From Rhodococcus sp. H36-A4 (GTDB taxonomy: Bacteria; Actinomycetota; Actinomycetes; Mycobacteriales; Mycobacteriaceae), in contig NZ_JAPVLQ010000001.1 of the NCBI RefSeq assembly GCF_027158005.1, forward strand, positions 620,001 to 684,000: DNA of 64,000 nt, written 5' to 3'. The notes under the pieces were generated by a model that was not told the DNA's origin, did not search any database, and saw nothing but the letters and a program-made list of their open reading frames with translations. This document shows positions 37,530-46,302 of the stretch, in pieces. Each line of letters starts with the position of its first letter. Position 1 is the first letter of the stretch. Position numbers and translations under genes: made by a program.

Positions 37530-38207
37530 TCAGTTGACGCTGTCTGCGTACTTCGAAGTTCCCGGAGCGGCGTTCAGCGTGTTGATCAGGTCGATGCCTG
37601 CGATGACGAGCGTCGGTCCACCGGCGACGATCGTGCCGATAACTCCACCAACACCTGCACCAATCGGAATTGTTGCAATAACTCCGGCAATAGTCGGAGC
37701 GCCGATGATCGCACCAGCAATCGCACCGATTGCAGTACCGGTGAATCCACCGATCGCGCTCGCGATACCGAGCTGCGTCACGAAGGTCTGCTGCGCGATG
37801 AGGTTTTCCTCGGTCGAAGCAACCTGCGTTGCGCCGAGCGTGCGCGAGTTGGCCGAGGCCTTGGTCAGATCGAGCTGAGGAACGAGACGGAGCGTCTTGC
37901 CGTCGTTGTCGACGTTCTGCTCGTACGGGAAGTTCAAGCCGCCGAGATTGAAGCTGAGCGGCAAGGTGACGACTGCGTTGTCGGCCTGATCGAGCACATC
38001 GACCGTCTTGCCGTCGTCGGCGACCTTGAAGACGCCCGCATCGATCGTGGTGACGATGGTGCGATCTTCGAGGTTCGACTCGTAGCCGATGTCCTGTGCT
38101 GGTGCCTCGGGCGCCGCCGGAGTCGGATCTGCATAGGCTGTTCCGCTGGCGAGGCCCATCGCCGCGGCAACGAACACCGATGTGACGACCATTTTGCTGA
38201 GTTTCAT
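37530..38207 (-). CDS. Secreted protein with hydrophobic C-terminal region, unknown function
   Basis: 225 aa from the ATG at 38207; the frame is open upstream but only from there does a proper signal peptide begin (KLSKMVVTSVFVAAAMGLASGTAYA, cleavage near residue 26). The mature part has a beta-rich middle (LPLSFNLGGLNFPYEQ) and a Gly/Ala/Ile-rich stretch at about 145-205 that resembles a glycine-zipper membrane hairpin. This design is frequent in Nocardiaceae secreted proteins of unknown role. Confidence 0.78.
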   Translation of the reverse strand: MKLSKMVVTSVFVAAAMGLASGTAYADPTPAAPEAPAQDIGYESNLEDRTIVTTIDAGVFKVADDGKTVDVLDQADNAVVTLPLSFNLGGLNFPYEQNVDNDGKTLRLVPQLDLTKASANSRTLGATQVASTEENLIAQQTFVTQLGIASAIGGFTGTAIGAIAGAIIGAPTIAGVIATIPIGAGVGGVIGTIVAGGPTLVIAGIDLINTLNAAPGTSKYADSVN

Positions 38208-38759
38208 CTGGAGATTGTTTCCGTTTCTATGCAAATCGAGCCCGGCTGTTGTCGAACAAAGCTGCCCCGCAGACGCAGAAACACCCCAAGACCGAATCCG
38301 CGAGTTAGTCGGTGCGGCAGCAGCATAACCTACAACTCGACCGATCGTTATCCTCTCGCGTTCTTTTCGAGTCCCAAAAGTTCCCATTTGTCACATCCGA
38401 ACCATCAGACGCAGGCAAGGACACGATTTCGTACCGAACCGTGACCGTGACCGAGTGCCGATGACACCCGGTCCTAACGCTCGGAGAAGATGCGATGCCA
38501 GCAACTTAGGACTGCCTTCTCGAACAACGATGTTCGCCCTACGCATAACGTGACCGTCAGGACGGACTCTACCGACCGGTTCAGCCCACCGGAAAGTTGA
38601 ACGATCCGGAGATTCACCAGCGCAGAGCGATCTCCGCGTTGCTAAGTTACCCGCCAGTAGAACAATACTATTACTGGCGAGTAACCTTGAAAGTCGTACG
38701 CTTGTCGGGCTGGACCCGAGGCAGCTCCCCCGCTGCCTACATAACGAAAGGCCGCTTAC
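38208..38759. other. 552-base gene-free region upstream of etfD
   Basis: No credible gene on either strand. The distal part holds the promoter of the secreted protein and nothing else I can name. The proximal part carries a paired TTAC/GTAA palindrome (38646-38685, listed separately) about 75 bases before the etfD start. Confidence 0.55.
38646..38685. promoter_or_regulatory. Paired palindromic operator upstream of etfD
   Basis: TTACTGGCGAGTAA (38671-38684) is a near-perfect palindrome. TTACCCGCCAGTAG (38647-38660) is a second copy 24 bases away. Together they form an inverted repeat with 14-base arms and one mismatch. This is the size and symmetry of a TetR- or GntR-type site. EtfD works in fatty acid oxidation, so a fatty-acid-responsive repressor is likely. 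The regulator is not in this window. Confidence 0.65.
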
Positions 38760-41700
38760 ATGAACGCCGTGACGATTTCGTTGGGCACGTTCGGTGCGCT
38801 GCTCAGTCTCGTGTGTTGGTACTCCTTCATCCGCGGTGGATTGAAGATGTTCAACATCGTGCGCCTCGGGCAACCCGCTCCGGACCGCTGGCGCCCGATC
38901 ATTCCTCGCTTCAAGCAGATGATCGTCGAGTTCGCCGCACACACCAAAATGGTCAAGTTCCGCACCGTCGGCTGGGCGCACTGGCTCGTCATGGTCGGTT
39001 TCATGCTCGGAGCCGTCTTCTGGTTCGAGGCATACGGCCAGACGTTCAACCCGGAGTTCCACTGGCCCATCTTCGGCAACTGGGCCATCTACCACCTGAT
39101 GGACGAGATCCTCGGCATCGGCACCGTCATCGGCATCCTCGTTCTCATCACCATTCGCCAACTCAATCATCCCCGCAAGGCCGAGCGTCAGTCGCGCTTC
39201 GCCGGCTCCCGGTTCCGCGCTGCCTACTTCGTCGAGGCCGTCGTTCTCGTCGAAGGCCTCGGCATGATCTTCGTCAAGGCCGGCAAGATCGCCACCTACG
39301 GCCACGCGAACCCGTGGACCGACTTCTTCACGATGAACGTCGCCAAGATCCTCCCCGCCAGCGTCGTCATGGTCTCGGTCTTCGCATTCATCAAGCTGAT
39401 GTCCGGCATGATCTGGCTCTACTACGTCGGCCAGAACATCGACTGGGGCGTCGCATGGCACCGCTTCACCGCGTTCCCCAACATCTACTTCAAGCGTGAG
39501 GACGACGGCACCGCTGCGCTCGGCGCAGCCAAGCCGATGATGTCCGGCGGCAAGGTCCTCGTGATGGAAGAGGCCGACCCCGACGTCGACGCATTCGGTG
39601 CCGGCAAGATCGAGGACTTCAGCTGGAAGGGCTGGCTCGACTTCACCACCTGCACCGAGTGCGGTCGCTGCCAGTCGCAGTGCCCCGCTTGGAACACCGG
39701 CAAGCCACTCTCGCCCAAGTTGCTGATCATGTCGCTGCGCGATCACAGCCAGGTCAAAGCCCCATACCTTCTCGCCGGTGGCAAGAAGGACATGGCAGGC
39801 GACGAAATCGGTCTCGTCGACGCCGACGGCAAACCCGATCAGGCCAAGCTCGATGCAATCCCGCAGGCAGCCCGTGACGAAGCCGATCGCAAGCTCGTCG
39901 CCGAAGCCATCGACGGCGGCATCATCGACCCCGAGACACTGTGGAGCTGCACTCAGTGCGGCGCGTGCGTCGAACAGTGCCCCGTGGACATCGAGCACGT
40001 CGACCACATCCTCGACATGCGTCGCTACCAGGTGCTCATCGAATCGGAGTTCCCCTCCGAGCTCGCAGGCCTGTTCAAGAACTTGGAGAACAAGGGCAAC
40101 CCCTGGGGCCAGAACTCCAAAGATCGCCTCAACTGGATCAAAGAGATGGACTTCGACATCCCCGTCTTCGGGCAGGATGCCGACTCCTTCCAGGACTACG
40201 AGTACCTATTCTGGGTCGGTTGCGCCGGTGCCTACGAGGACCGCGCCAAGAAGACCACCAAGGCCGTCGCCGAGCTTCTCGCCACCGCCGGAGTCAAGTT
40301 TCTGGTCCTCGGCGCCGACGAGACCTGCACCGGTGACTCCGCACGCCGCGCAGGTAACGAATTCCTCTTCCAGCAGCTCGCGATGCAGAACATCGAGACG
40401 CTGAACAACCTGTTCGACGGCGTCGAGCAGAAGCAGCGAAAGATCGTCGTCACCTGTGCGCACTGCTTCAACGCACTCGGTAACGAGTATCCGCAGGTCG
40501 GTGGCGACTACGAGGTCGTGCACCACACTCAGCTCCTCAACCGTCTGGTGCGGCAGAAGAAACTGATCCCGGTGGCTACCGTCGGCCAGGACATCACCTA
40601 TCACGACCCGTGCTTCCTCGGACGTCACAACAAGGTCTACGACGCTCCCCGTGAACTCATGGCAGCCTCGGGCTCCAACCTGAAGGAAATGCCGCGACAC
40701 GGTGAACGGTCCATGTGCTGCGGTGCCGGTGGCGCTCGCATGTGGATGGAAGAGAATATCGGCAAGCGCATCAACATCGACCGGGTCGACGAAGCGCTGA
40801 GCATGAACCCGAAGAAGATCGCGACCGGTTGCCCGTTCTGCCGCGTCATGCTCACCGACGGCGTCACCGCACGCCAAGAGGGTGGCGAACATGAAGGCGT
40901 CGAGGTCGTCGACGTCGCGCAGCTGATGCTCGAGTCCATCACCCGCGTCGAATCTTCGGTTCTGGGCGAGAACATCAAGGTGATCCCACGCGAGAAGCCT
41001 GCACAGGCGGACATCGTCACCGAGGAGGCCGCTGAGGTCGAAGAAGCCGAACGCGTCCAGCCCGTCGAAGAGCCCGCAGAGTCGGCGTCCGCACCGGCAG
41101 CTCCGGCACCCAAGGCCGGTGGCCTGAAGATGAAGGGCCTCGCGAAAGCACCGGGAGCGAAGGCACCGGGAGCTGCAGCGACACCTGCCGCACCCGAGGC
41201 AGAAGCCGCGCCGCCAGCAGCCAAGCCCAAGGGCCTCGGCATGGCCGGTGGCGCGAAAGCTCCAGGCGGCAAGGGTCTTCAGGTGAAGGGCAAGGCGCCT
41301 GGCGCCAAGGCTGCTGCGCCGGCTGCCGAAGCTCCGGCAACGGAAGCTGAAGCACCCGTGGCAAGTGAGTCGGCAGCAGAATCCTCGGCAGAAGCGACGG
41401 AGACCAAGCCGACCGTCAAGCCGAAGGGTCTTGCCATGAAGTCCGGCTTCAAGAAGCCGGGCGCCAAGGCACCGGGTAAGCCGGCTGAGGCAACCGAGGC
41501 ACCGGCTGCGGCAGAGGCTCCAGCTACCGAGGCTGCGGCAGAGGCTCCGGCCGCTGCCGAATCGAAGCCGACCGTCAAGGCCAAGGGCCTGGCAGTCAAG
41601 TCCGGCTACAAGAAGCCAGGCGCCAAGGCACCGGGCAAGCCAGCGGCACAGGCTGCTCCGGCAGAGGCTTCGGCGGTAGAGGCTGAGGCACCGGCGGCAG

Positions 41701-42161
41701 TAGAAGCACCGGCAGAGGCTGAGGCACCGGCGGCAGTAGAAGCACCGGCGGCGACTGAGTCTTCGGCAGCCGTCGAATCGAAGCCGACCGTCAAAGCCAA
41801 GGGCCTGGCAGTCAAGTCCGGTTACAAAAAGCCAGGCGCCAAGGCACCCGGCAAGCCAGCGGCAAAGGCTGCTCCGGCGGTAGAGGCTGAGGCTCCGGCG
41901 GTAGAGGCTGAGGCTCCGACCGCAACCCAGGCCCCAGCGTCGGAGGCACCGGCAGTCGAGGCACCGGCAGTCGAGGCACCGGCCGAGTCCGAGCCTGCAG
42001 CGTCGACCGAAGCCGAGTCGACCACCGCGGCTGAGCCTGCAGCGTCGGCGGACGAGAGTGCACAGCCGTCGAACGATGACGCACCTGCTGCTCCCCCAGC
42101 CGCCAAGCCGGGCGGTCTCGGATTCCGAGCGGGCGCGAAGGCTCCGGGCCGAAAGAAGTAA
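38760..42161 (+). CDS. etfD: EtfD-like membrane Fe-S oxidoreductase with long repetitive tail
   Basis: 1133 aa. Six or so N-terminal transmembrane helices (about 1-230, NarI-like haem-binding type), two 4Fe-4S clusters (Cys298 in CTECGRCQSQCP and Cys397 in CTQCGACVEQCP), and two CCG domains (CAHCF; Cys653-Cys654 in MCCGAGG; GCPFCRV). M. tuberculosis EtfD (Rv0338c, 882 aa) accepts electrons from the ETF of acyl-CoA dehydrogenases. This one is about 250 residues longer because of a Lys/Ala/Pro-rich tail from about 745 on, with repeated KGLAVKSGYKKPGAKAPGKPA-type modules. AAAGG precedes the ATG. Confidence 0.92.
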   Translation: MNAVTISLGTFGALLSLVCWYSFIRGGLKMFNIVRLGQPAPDRWRPIIPRFKQMIVEFAAHTKMVKFRTVGWAHWLVMVGFMLGAVFWFEAYGQTFNPEFHWPIFGNWAIYHLMDEILGIGTVIGILVLITIRQLNHPRKAERQSRFAGSRFRAAYFVEAVVLVEGLGMIFVKAGKIATYGHANPWTDFFTMNVAKILPASVVMVSVFAFIKLMSGMIWLYYVGQNIDWGVAWHRFTAFPNIYFKREDDGTAALGAAKPMMSGGKVLVMEEADPDVDAFGAGKIEDFSWKGWLDFTTCTECGRCQSQCPAWNTGKPLSPKLLIMSLRDHSQVKAPYLLAGGKKDMAGDEIGLVDADGKPDQAKLDAIPQAARDEADRKLVAEAIDGGIIDPETLWSCTQCGACVEQCPVDIEHVDHILDMRRYQVLIESEFPSELAGLFKNLENKGNPWGQNSKDRLNWIKEMDFDIPVFGQDADSFQDYEYLFWVGCAGAYEDRAKKTTKAVAELLATAGVKFLVLGADETCTGDSARRAGNEFLFQQLAMQNIETLNNLFDGVEQKQRKIVVTCAHCFNALGNEYPQVGGDYEVVHHTQLLNRLVRQKKLIPVATVGQDITYHDPCFLGRHNKVYDAPRELMAASGSNLKEMPRHGERSMCCGAGGARMWMEENIGKRINIDRVDEALSMNPKKIATGCPFCRVMLTDGVTARQEGGEHEGVEVVDVAQLMLESITRVESSVLGENIKVIPREKPAQADIVTEEAAEVEEAERVQPVEEPAESASAPAAPAPKAGGLKMKGLAKAPGAKAPGAAATPAAPEAEAAPPAAKPKGLGMAGGAKAPGGKGLQVKGKAPGAKAAAPAAEAPATEAEAPVASESAAESSAEATETKPTVKPKGLAMKSGFKKPGAKAPGKPAEATEAPAAAEAPATEAAAEAPAAAESKPTVKAKGLAVKSGYKKPGAKAPGKPAAQAAPAEASAVEAEAPAAVEAPAEAEAPAAVEAPAATESSAAVESKPTVKAKGLAVKSGYKKPGAKAPGKPAAKAAPAVEAEAPAVEAEAPTATQAPASEAPAVEAPAVEAPAESEPAASTEAESTTAAEPAASADESAQPSNDDAPAAPPAAKPGGLGFRAGAKAPGRKK
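41559..41877. repeat. Direct repeats in the 3' part of etfD
   Basis: A near-identical block of about 100 bases starts at 41559 and again at 41776 (217 bases apart). Between them lie two tandem 36-base units (41679-41714 and 41715-41750) that encode EAEAPAAVEAPA. A more diverged module lies near 41405-41490. All keep the reading frame. Confidence 0.8.
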
Positions 42162-42186
42162 CCGAACACCCTTTTTCGCAAGTGCA

Positions 42187-42217
42187 CCCCCTTTCTCGCC
42201 TCAGAGAAAGGGGGTTT
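42187..42217 (+). terminator. Terminator of etfD
   Basis: A perfect 11-base stem (CCCCCTTTCTC with GAGAAAGGGGG) and a 6-base loop, followed by TTT, lie 25 bases after the etfD stop. The G-rich right arm mimics a ribosome site for a GTG at 42222, which I do not accept as a start. Confidence 0.85.
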
Positions 42218-42305
42218 ACTTGTGAAAAGGCGTGCGCGCTCTCGTTATCCACAGGTCTATACACAGGCCATTGCCCATAGCTGCATCGCTGACGACTATG
42301 AGCAC

Positions 42306-43244
42306 GTGACCCGAATCGTTCGCCGGCAAGACGCCCTCACCCGCGGAATTACCGACTCCGAACTACAGCGGTATTGCCGAACCGAGTCGTGGAAACGTCT
42401 GCGCCCAGGGGCGTTCGTGAGCCGAGACGAGTTCGACGCGCTCGGTGCCGTCGACAAGCACCGCGTAATCGCCGAGGCAGTATTGGGCGCGGCTCGCACC
42501 CCCGACGCCGTGCTCAGCCACGTTTCGGCGGCCGTCGTCCATGGCCTGTCGGTGTGGGGCCTGCCTTTGAGGAAAGTGCACGTCACACGCAATCGAAGAA
42601 CTGGAGCGCGCACGAGTTCGGTTCGCGTACTCCACTGTTCGCCATACCACCCGCACGAGATAGTGGATGTCGACGGTATTCGAGTGACGAGTATCGGCCG
42701 GACCATCGCCGATATCGCGCGCTCCGAAAAGTTCGAGCCTGCGGTGTGCGCAGCCGACGAAGCTGCTCGGCTACACAATCTGACCTCGGCCCAGGTGTTG
42801 AACGCATTGGATCTCCGCCCGACGCATTCCGGAAACGCAGCAGGGTTGCGGGTGGCCAACTTCATGAACGGTCGCGCGGAAAGCGTCGGGGAATCTCGAA
42901 CTCGCGTGACGCTGGCCGAACTCGGCTACCTTCCCGAGCTACAGACTTCGATTGTGGTGCAGGGTAAATCGATCGCACGCGTCGACTTCTACCTTCGAGC
43001 CATCACGACGGCGTGCGAGTTCGACGGCAAGATCAAATACGGACGACTAGTCCCCGAAGGCTCGACTGCACACGAAGTGGTGTGGCGCGAGAAGCTTCGA
43101 GAGGACGCGATCCGCGACACCGGCATTCAAGTAGTCCGCCTGACGTGGGCGGATCTGTCTGCACCGGTCGAGATTCGTCGACGAATCGAAGCCGCGGCGC
43201 TCCGAGCGGCCAAGTCGCCACCACCGACAGCGATAGCCCGCTGA
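42306..43244 (+). CDS. AbiEi-antitoxin-like / endonuclease-fold protein
   Basis: 312 aa from the GTG at 42306. N-terminal AbiEi-type winged helix pattern (VRRQDALTRGITDSELQRYCRTESWKRLRPGAFV), a middle domain (LSHVSAAVVHGLSVWGLP), and a C-terminal segment resembling DUF559/Vsr-type nucleases (RVDFYLRAITTACEFDGKIKYG, then WREKLREDAIRDTGIQVVRLTW). The conserved acidic and Lys positions of that nuclease fold appear present. No AbiEii toxin gene is adjacent. Such orphan proteins are abundant in actinobacteria and their function is unknown. Confidence 0.7.
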   Translation: MTRIVRRQDALTRGITDSELQRYCRTESWKRLRPGAFVSRDEFDALGAVDKHRVIAEAVLGAARTPDAVLSHVSAAVVHGLSVWGLPLRKVHVTRNRRTGARTSSVRVLHCSPYHPHEIVDVDGIRVTSIGRTIADIARSEKFEPAVCAADEAARLHNLTSAQVLNALDLRPTHSGNAAGLRVANFMNGRAESVGESRTRVTLAELGYLPELQTSIVVQGKSIARVDFYLRAITTACEFDGKIKYGRLVPEGSTAHEVVWREKLREDAIRDTGIQVVRLTWADLSAPVEIRRRIEAAALRAAKSPPPTAIAR

Positions 43245-43249
43245 GCGCA

Positions 43250-43515
43250 CACCCTTTTTCCAAAGCGCACCCCCACGCTCGGACGCGAACAACCGGCCCC
43301 GGTTACCAAAAAGAGTGCGCGCTTAGCCGCACACACCTCGAGCGTGCGCACCTCGACCGTGCACACCTCAACCGCACCCTCCAACCGCACACCTCAACCG
43401 CACCCTCCAACCGCACACCTCAACCGCACACCTCAACCGCGCACCCTTTTTCCAAAGCGCACCCCCACGCTCGGACGCGAACAACCGGCCCCGGTTACCA
43501 AAAAGAGTGCGCGCT
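43250..43515. repeat. 74-base direct repeats flanking a 13-base tandem array
   Basis: Two identical 74-base copies (43250-43323 and 43442-43515) each contain a C-T5 / A5-G inverted pair and an inner palindrome AACCGGCCCCGGTT. Between them, 43372-43440 holds five tandem 13-base units alternating CCGCACCCTCCAA and CCGCACACCTCAA. The block fills the gap between two convergent genes, so it probably began as a bidirectional terminator that was duplicated. Confidence 0.8.
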
Positions 43516-43531
43516 CCAACCCGAACGACGC

Positions 43532-45442
43532 TCAGGGCCTCCACAATTCGAGCTGAGGGATCCCGGGCGGGGTGAAGCCGAGCACTTGACCGTAGAAGGA
43601 CAGTTCGGATTCCCGCGCATGAACCTGAGTCTCCAATTTACGGAAGCCGTGCGATTCACCCTCGTACGCGAGATACGCGTGCGGAATACCCTTGGTTACG
43701 AGTGCATCCCGGAATCGTTCGGCCTGCGACGGCGGCACGATCGGGTCGGAGAGCCCTTGCAGCAACAGTACTGGGCAGGACAATCCGTCGACGTTGTTGA
43801 TCGGTGCGCGGCTTCGGTAGAGGTCGATCGCGTCGGGGAGCGGTCCGATCAGGCTGTCGATATACCGTGATTCGAAGTCATGAGTCTCGGCGACGAACAT
43901 TTCCAGTTCGGCAACGCCGTAGTACGAAGCACCGCAAGCGAATACATCCGAGGACGTGAGCGCCGCCAGGACGGTCCAGCCGCCTGCCGATCCGCCTTCG
44001 ATCGCGAGTCGGGCTGGATCCGCGAGACCGGCGTCGGCGAGCCCTTGCACTGCCGCGATCGTGTCCTCGACGTCGACGACTCCCCACTGACCGCGGAGGC
44101 GATTGCGGTATTCCCGCCCGTATCCGCTCGATCCGCCATAGTTGACGTCGATCACTCCGATTCCGCGGCTCGTGAAGTAGGCGAACACCGGGTTGAGCGC
44201 GGGCGCGACGTGGGCCGTCGGACCTCCGTGCACGAATGCCACGTAGGGCGGCAGCTCTCCTTCGAGTCCGCGGTATTCGGGGTTGCGGGGCGCATAGGCG
44301 ATCGCATGGACTTCGCGCTGTCGGCCTTGGAAAGTCATCGGCGCACCCTGCGGGAGGTAGTCGGCGTCGGGAATCGTCTCTCGTCCCGAGCGAATTTCCA
44401 CCAGCGAGCGGGTGTCGAGATCCAACAGCCTCAGCCCGCTGGCACTGTGTGCACCGCCCGCGCGCAACAGCACGGACGACCTTCGGCGGCCACCGAGGGA
44501 AATGGAGGTGAGCCCGTCGAGGTCGATGTCGTCGAGCGATCCGGTGACGGGATCGAGGATGCCGAGCGTGTCGGTACCGAAGGTCCTGACCGTCAGGAGC
44601 TTTCCGTCGTCGAGCACCGAGTACCACTGTGCGCCGAGCTGCCACAGCGGAGCGCCGAAGTCCGCATCCGCTGCATGCAAAGCCGCTACGTCTGCATCGA
44701 CGGATGTCCGGTAGATGTTCCACCATCCGGATCGGTCGCTGATGACGTACAGCGACTCGTCGTCGATCCACTCCGGTTGCAGCACCGATTCCTCGGTACC
44801 GCCGAGGATTGTTCGGGACACCCCGGTAGCCAGATCGACGATTCTGAGTTCGGTTCCATCCCAGGGCATCTGCGGGTGGTTCCAGGCGACGAACGCCAGC
44901 ATGTTCCCATTCGGCGAGAGCGTCGGGTATGCCAGGAAGTCCGATCCCGAGGCCAGCGATCGAACGCCGGAACCGTCGAGTGCGATCGCGCAGATGTCGC
45001 GGGAAACCTTCGCCCCGTCATGGGTTTCCCGAACCGCAAGCACTTCGTTGCCGACGATGGACAGTTCGCCGTATCGAACCGCCGCCGCCACTGCAGGCGC
45101 CGGGGTCAGTGGCACCGGTTTCTCACCTGGCGCACCGATATGGACGCGTTGATCGGTGAACTCCGAGAACACGATCCGACCGTCTTCGGTCGCCGTCCAC
45201 GCCCCACCCCCGTATTCGTGAACACGGGTGCGCGCGTTGAACGGCTCGGGCAGTAGTGAAGTCACAACGCCGTTTTCGAAGCGGCAAATTGTGGTGCGCC
45301 CACCCTCGGTCGGGCGCATCTCCGACCACCACACCTCATCGCCGACGAACCGGCCCCCTTCGACGGGGTGTCCGCTGGCGGAGAGATCGACGGCGGAAAT
45401 CGGGGATGGCCAGGATCCGAAGGGCAGCGCTGCAGGGGTCAC
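43532..45442 (-). CDS. S9-family prolyl oligopeptidase (acylaminoacyl/dipeptidyl type)
   Basis: 636 aa, cytoplasmic, GTG start. An N-terminal seven-bladed propeller (about 20-370) is followed by an alpha/beta hydrolase domain. The triad is visible: nucleophile Ser in GGSAGGW near residue 475, Asp in GLSDPIVP near 567, His in GESHGFRK near 602. HGGPTAHV supplies the oxyanion hole. Likely cleaves short peptides. It is a single gene, 64 bases after the SRAP gene on the same strand. Confidence 0.9.
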   Translation of the reverse strand: MTPAALPFGSWPSPISAVDLSASGHPVEGGRFVGDEVWWSEMRPTEGGRTTICRFENGVVTSLLPEPFNARTRVHEYGGGAWTATEDGRIVFSEFTDQRVHIGAPGEKPVPLTPAPAVAAAVRYGELSIVGNEVLAVRETHDGAKVSRDICAIALDGSGVRSLASGSDFLAYPTLSPNGNMLAFVAWNHPQMPWDGTELRIVDLATGVSRTILGGTEESVLQPEWIDDESLYVISDRSGWWNIYRTSVDADVAALHAADADFGAPLWQLGAQWYSVLDDGKLLTVRTFGTDTLGILDPVTGSLDDIDLDGLTSISLGGRRRSSVLLRAGGAHSASGLRLLDLDTRSLVEIRSGRETIPDADYLPQGAPMTFQGRQREVHAIAYAPRNPEYRGLEGELPPYVAFVHGGPTAHVAPALNPVFAYFTSRGIGVIDVNYGGSSGYGREYRNRLRGQWGVVDVEDTIAAVQGLADAGLADPARLAIEGGSAGGWTVLAALTSSDVFACGASYYGVAELEMFVAETHDFESRYIDSLIGPLPDAIDLYRSRAPINNVDGLSCPVLLLQGLSDPIVPPSQAERFRDALVTKGIPHAYLAYEGESHGFRKLETQVHARESELSFYGQVLGFTPPGIPQLELWRP

Positions 45443-45506
45443 ACCGACCAGGGTAGGTGAGTCGCTGGCCCGACGCCGTGCTCGCCTTCGCGTCGGCGCG
45501 ACGGAA

Positions 45507-46214
45507 CTAGCCGACCGGTTGAAGCAGATCGGGGTTGTCGTTCTTGACGCTGTTGACCGCGGAGCTGACCTCGTAGGGCACCAAGCTGGGCTCGGGGATA
45601 GCGGCCAGCATCTCCTGCACCGAACCGAGATCGGTCATCGCCGGGTCCAGCCACTCGGCCCGAAGGGACTCCGGCACGATCACCGGCGACCGGTCGTGAA
45701 TGTGACCGAGTGCGTCCGCTGCGGGAGCCGTCAACACCGTGACCGACCAGACCCATCGATCCGGGTCCTCCTCGGACTTCGATGGGTCACGCCACAGCTC
45801 GTATAGGCCGGCCATCTCCAGGAGTTGTTCGGAGTGCAGAAAGTAGGGCACTTTTTTACCTTCGCGCTTCTCCCACTCGTAGTAACCGTCGGCTGGGACG
45901 ATGCACCGTCTACGGGCTGCGGCCTTCTTGAATGCCGGTTTCTCGGTGATCGTCTCGGATCTCGCGTTGATGAGCCTGCTACCGATCTTGATGTCCTTGG
46001 ACCACGACGGGATCAGACCCCAGCGGACCGAACGCAACTGCCGGACGGCGTCGGCCTCGGGTTCATCTTTGGGTGCGCGCTCGAGAATGGTCCGCACTGT
46101 CTGCGTGGGCGCCACGTTGTACGCCGGGGGCAGCTCTTCGCCGATGGTCTCGGCAATGTCGAAGACTGCCCGTAGGTCACTGTCGCTCTGGGTACTGGCA
46201 TACCGTCCGCACAT
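45507..46214 (-). CDS. SRAP-domain protein (YedK/HMCES family)
   Basis: 235 aa from the ATG at 46214, chosen because SRAP proteins need Cys2 at the N-terminus (MCGRYAST). Other conserved residues are NVAPT, NARSET, DGYYEWE (the active-site Glu) and HDRSPVI (the His). Members crosslink to abasic sites in single-stranded DNA and protect them. It is divergent from the aminotransferase gene. Confidence 0.92.
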   Translation of the reverse strand: MCGRYASTQSDSDLRAVFDIAETIGEELPPAYNVAPTQTVRTILERAPKDEPEADAVRQLRSVRWGLIPSWSKDIKIGSRLINARSETITEKPAFKKAAARRRCIVPADGYYEWEKREGKKVPYFLHSEQLLEMAGLYELWRDPSKSEEDPDRWVWSVTVLTAPAADALGHIHDRSPVIVPESLRAEWLDPAMTDLGSVQEMLAAIPEPSLVPYEVSSAVNSVKNDNPDLLQPVG

Positions 46215-46302
46215 AAAGAAAATTGTCGCATCTCGCACCGACAAGAAATGCCTGGTCCACTATGCCTGGATGCGCTGGGCACCGACCTGGCACGATAGGG
46301 GG

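Noticed and set aside
38391..40007. Long minus-strand open frame (538 codons) opposite etfD
   Set aside because: It runs antisense to the well-supported etfD membrane and Fe-S region, has an Asp/Glu/Val/Ala composition typical of a GC-rich shadow frame, and has no recognisable domain.
42222..42305. Upstream GTG start for the AbiEi-like gene
   Set aside because: Its apparent ribosome site is the right arm of the etfD terminator, and the first 28 residues do not resemble the family; the GTG at 42306 gives the usual N-terminus.
43372..43440. CRISPR array
   Set aside because: The 13-base units are directly adjacent without spacers and no cas genes are present; it is a simple tandem repeat.
43013..43870. 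285-codon plus-strand frame across the repeat block
   Set aside because: It is out of frame with the AbiEi-like gene, passes through the noncoding repeats and overlaps the peptidase on the other strand.
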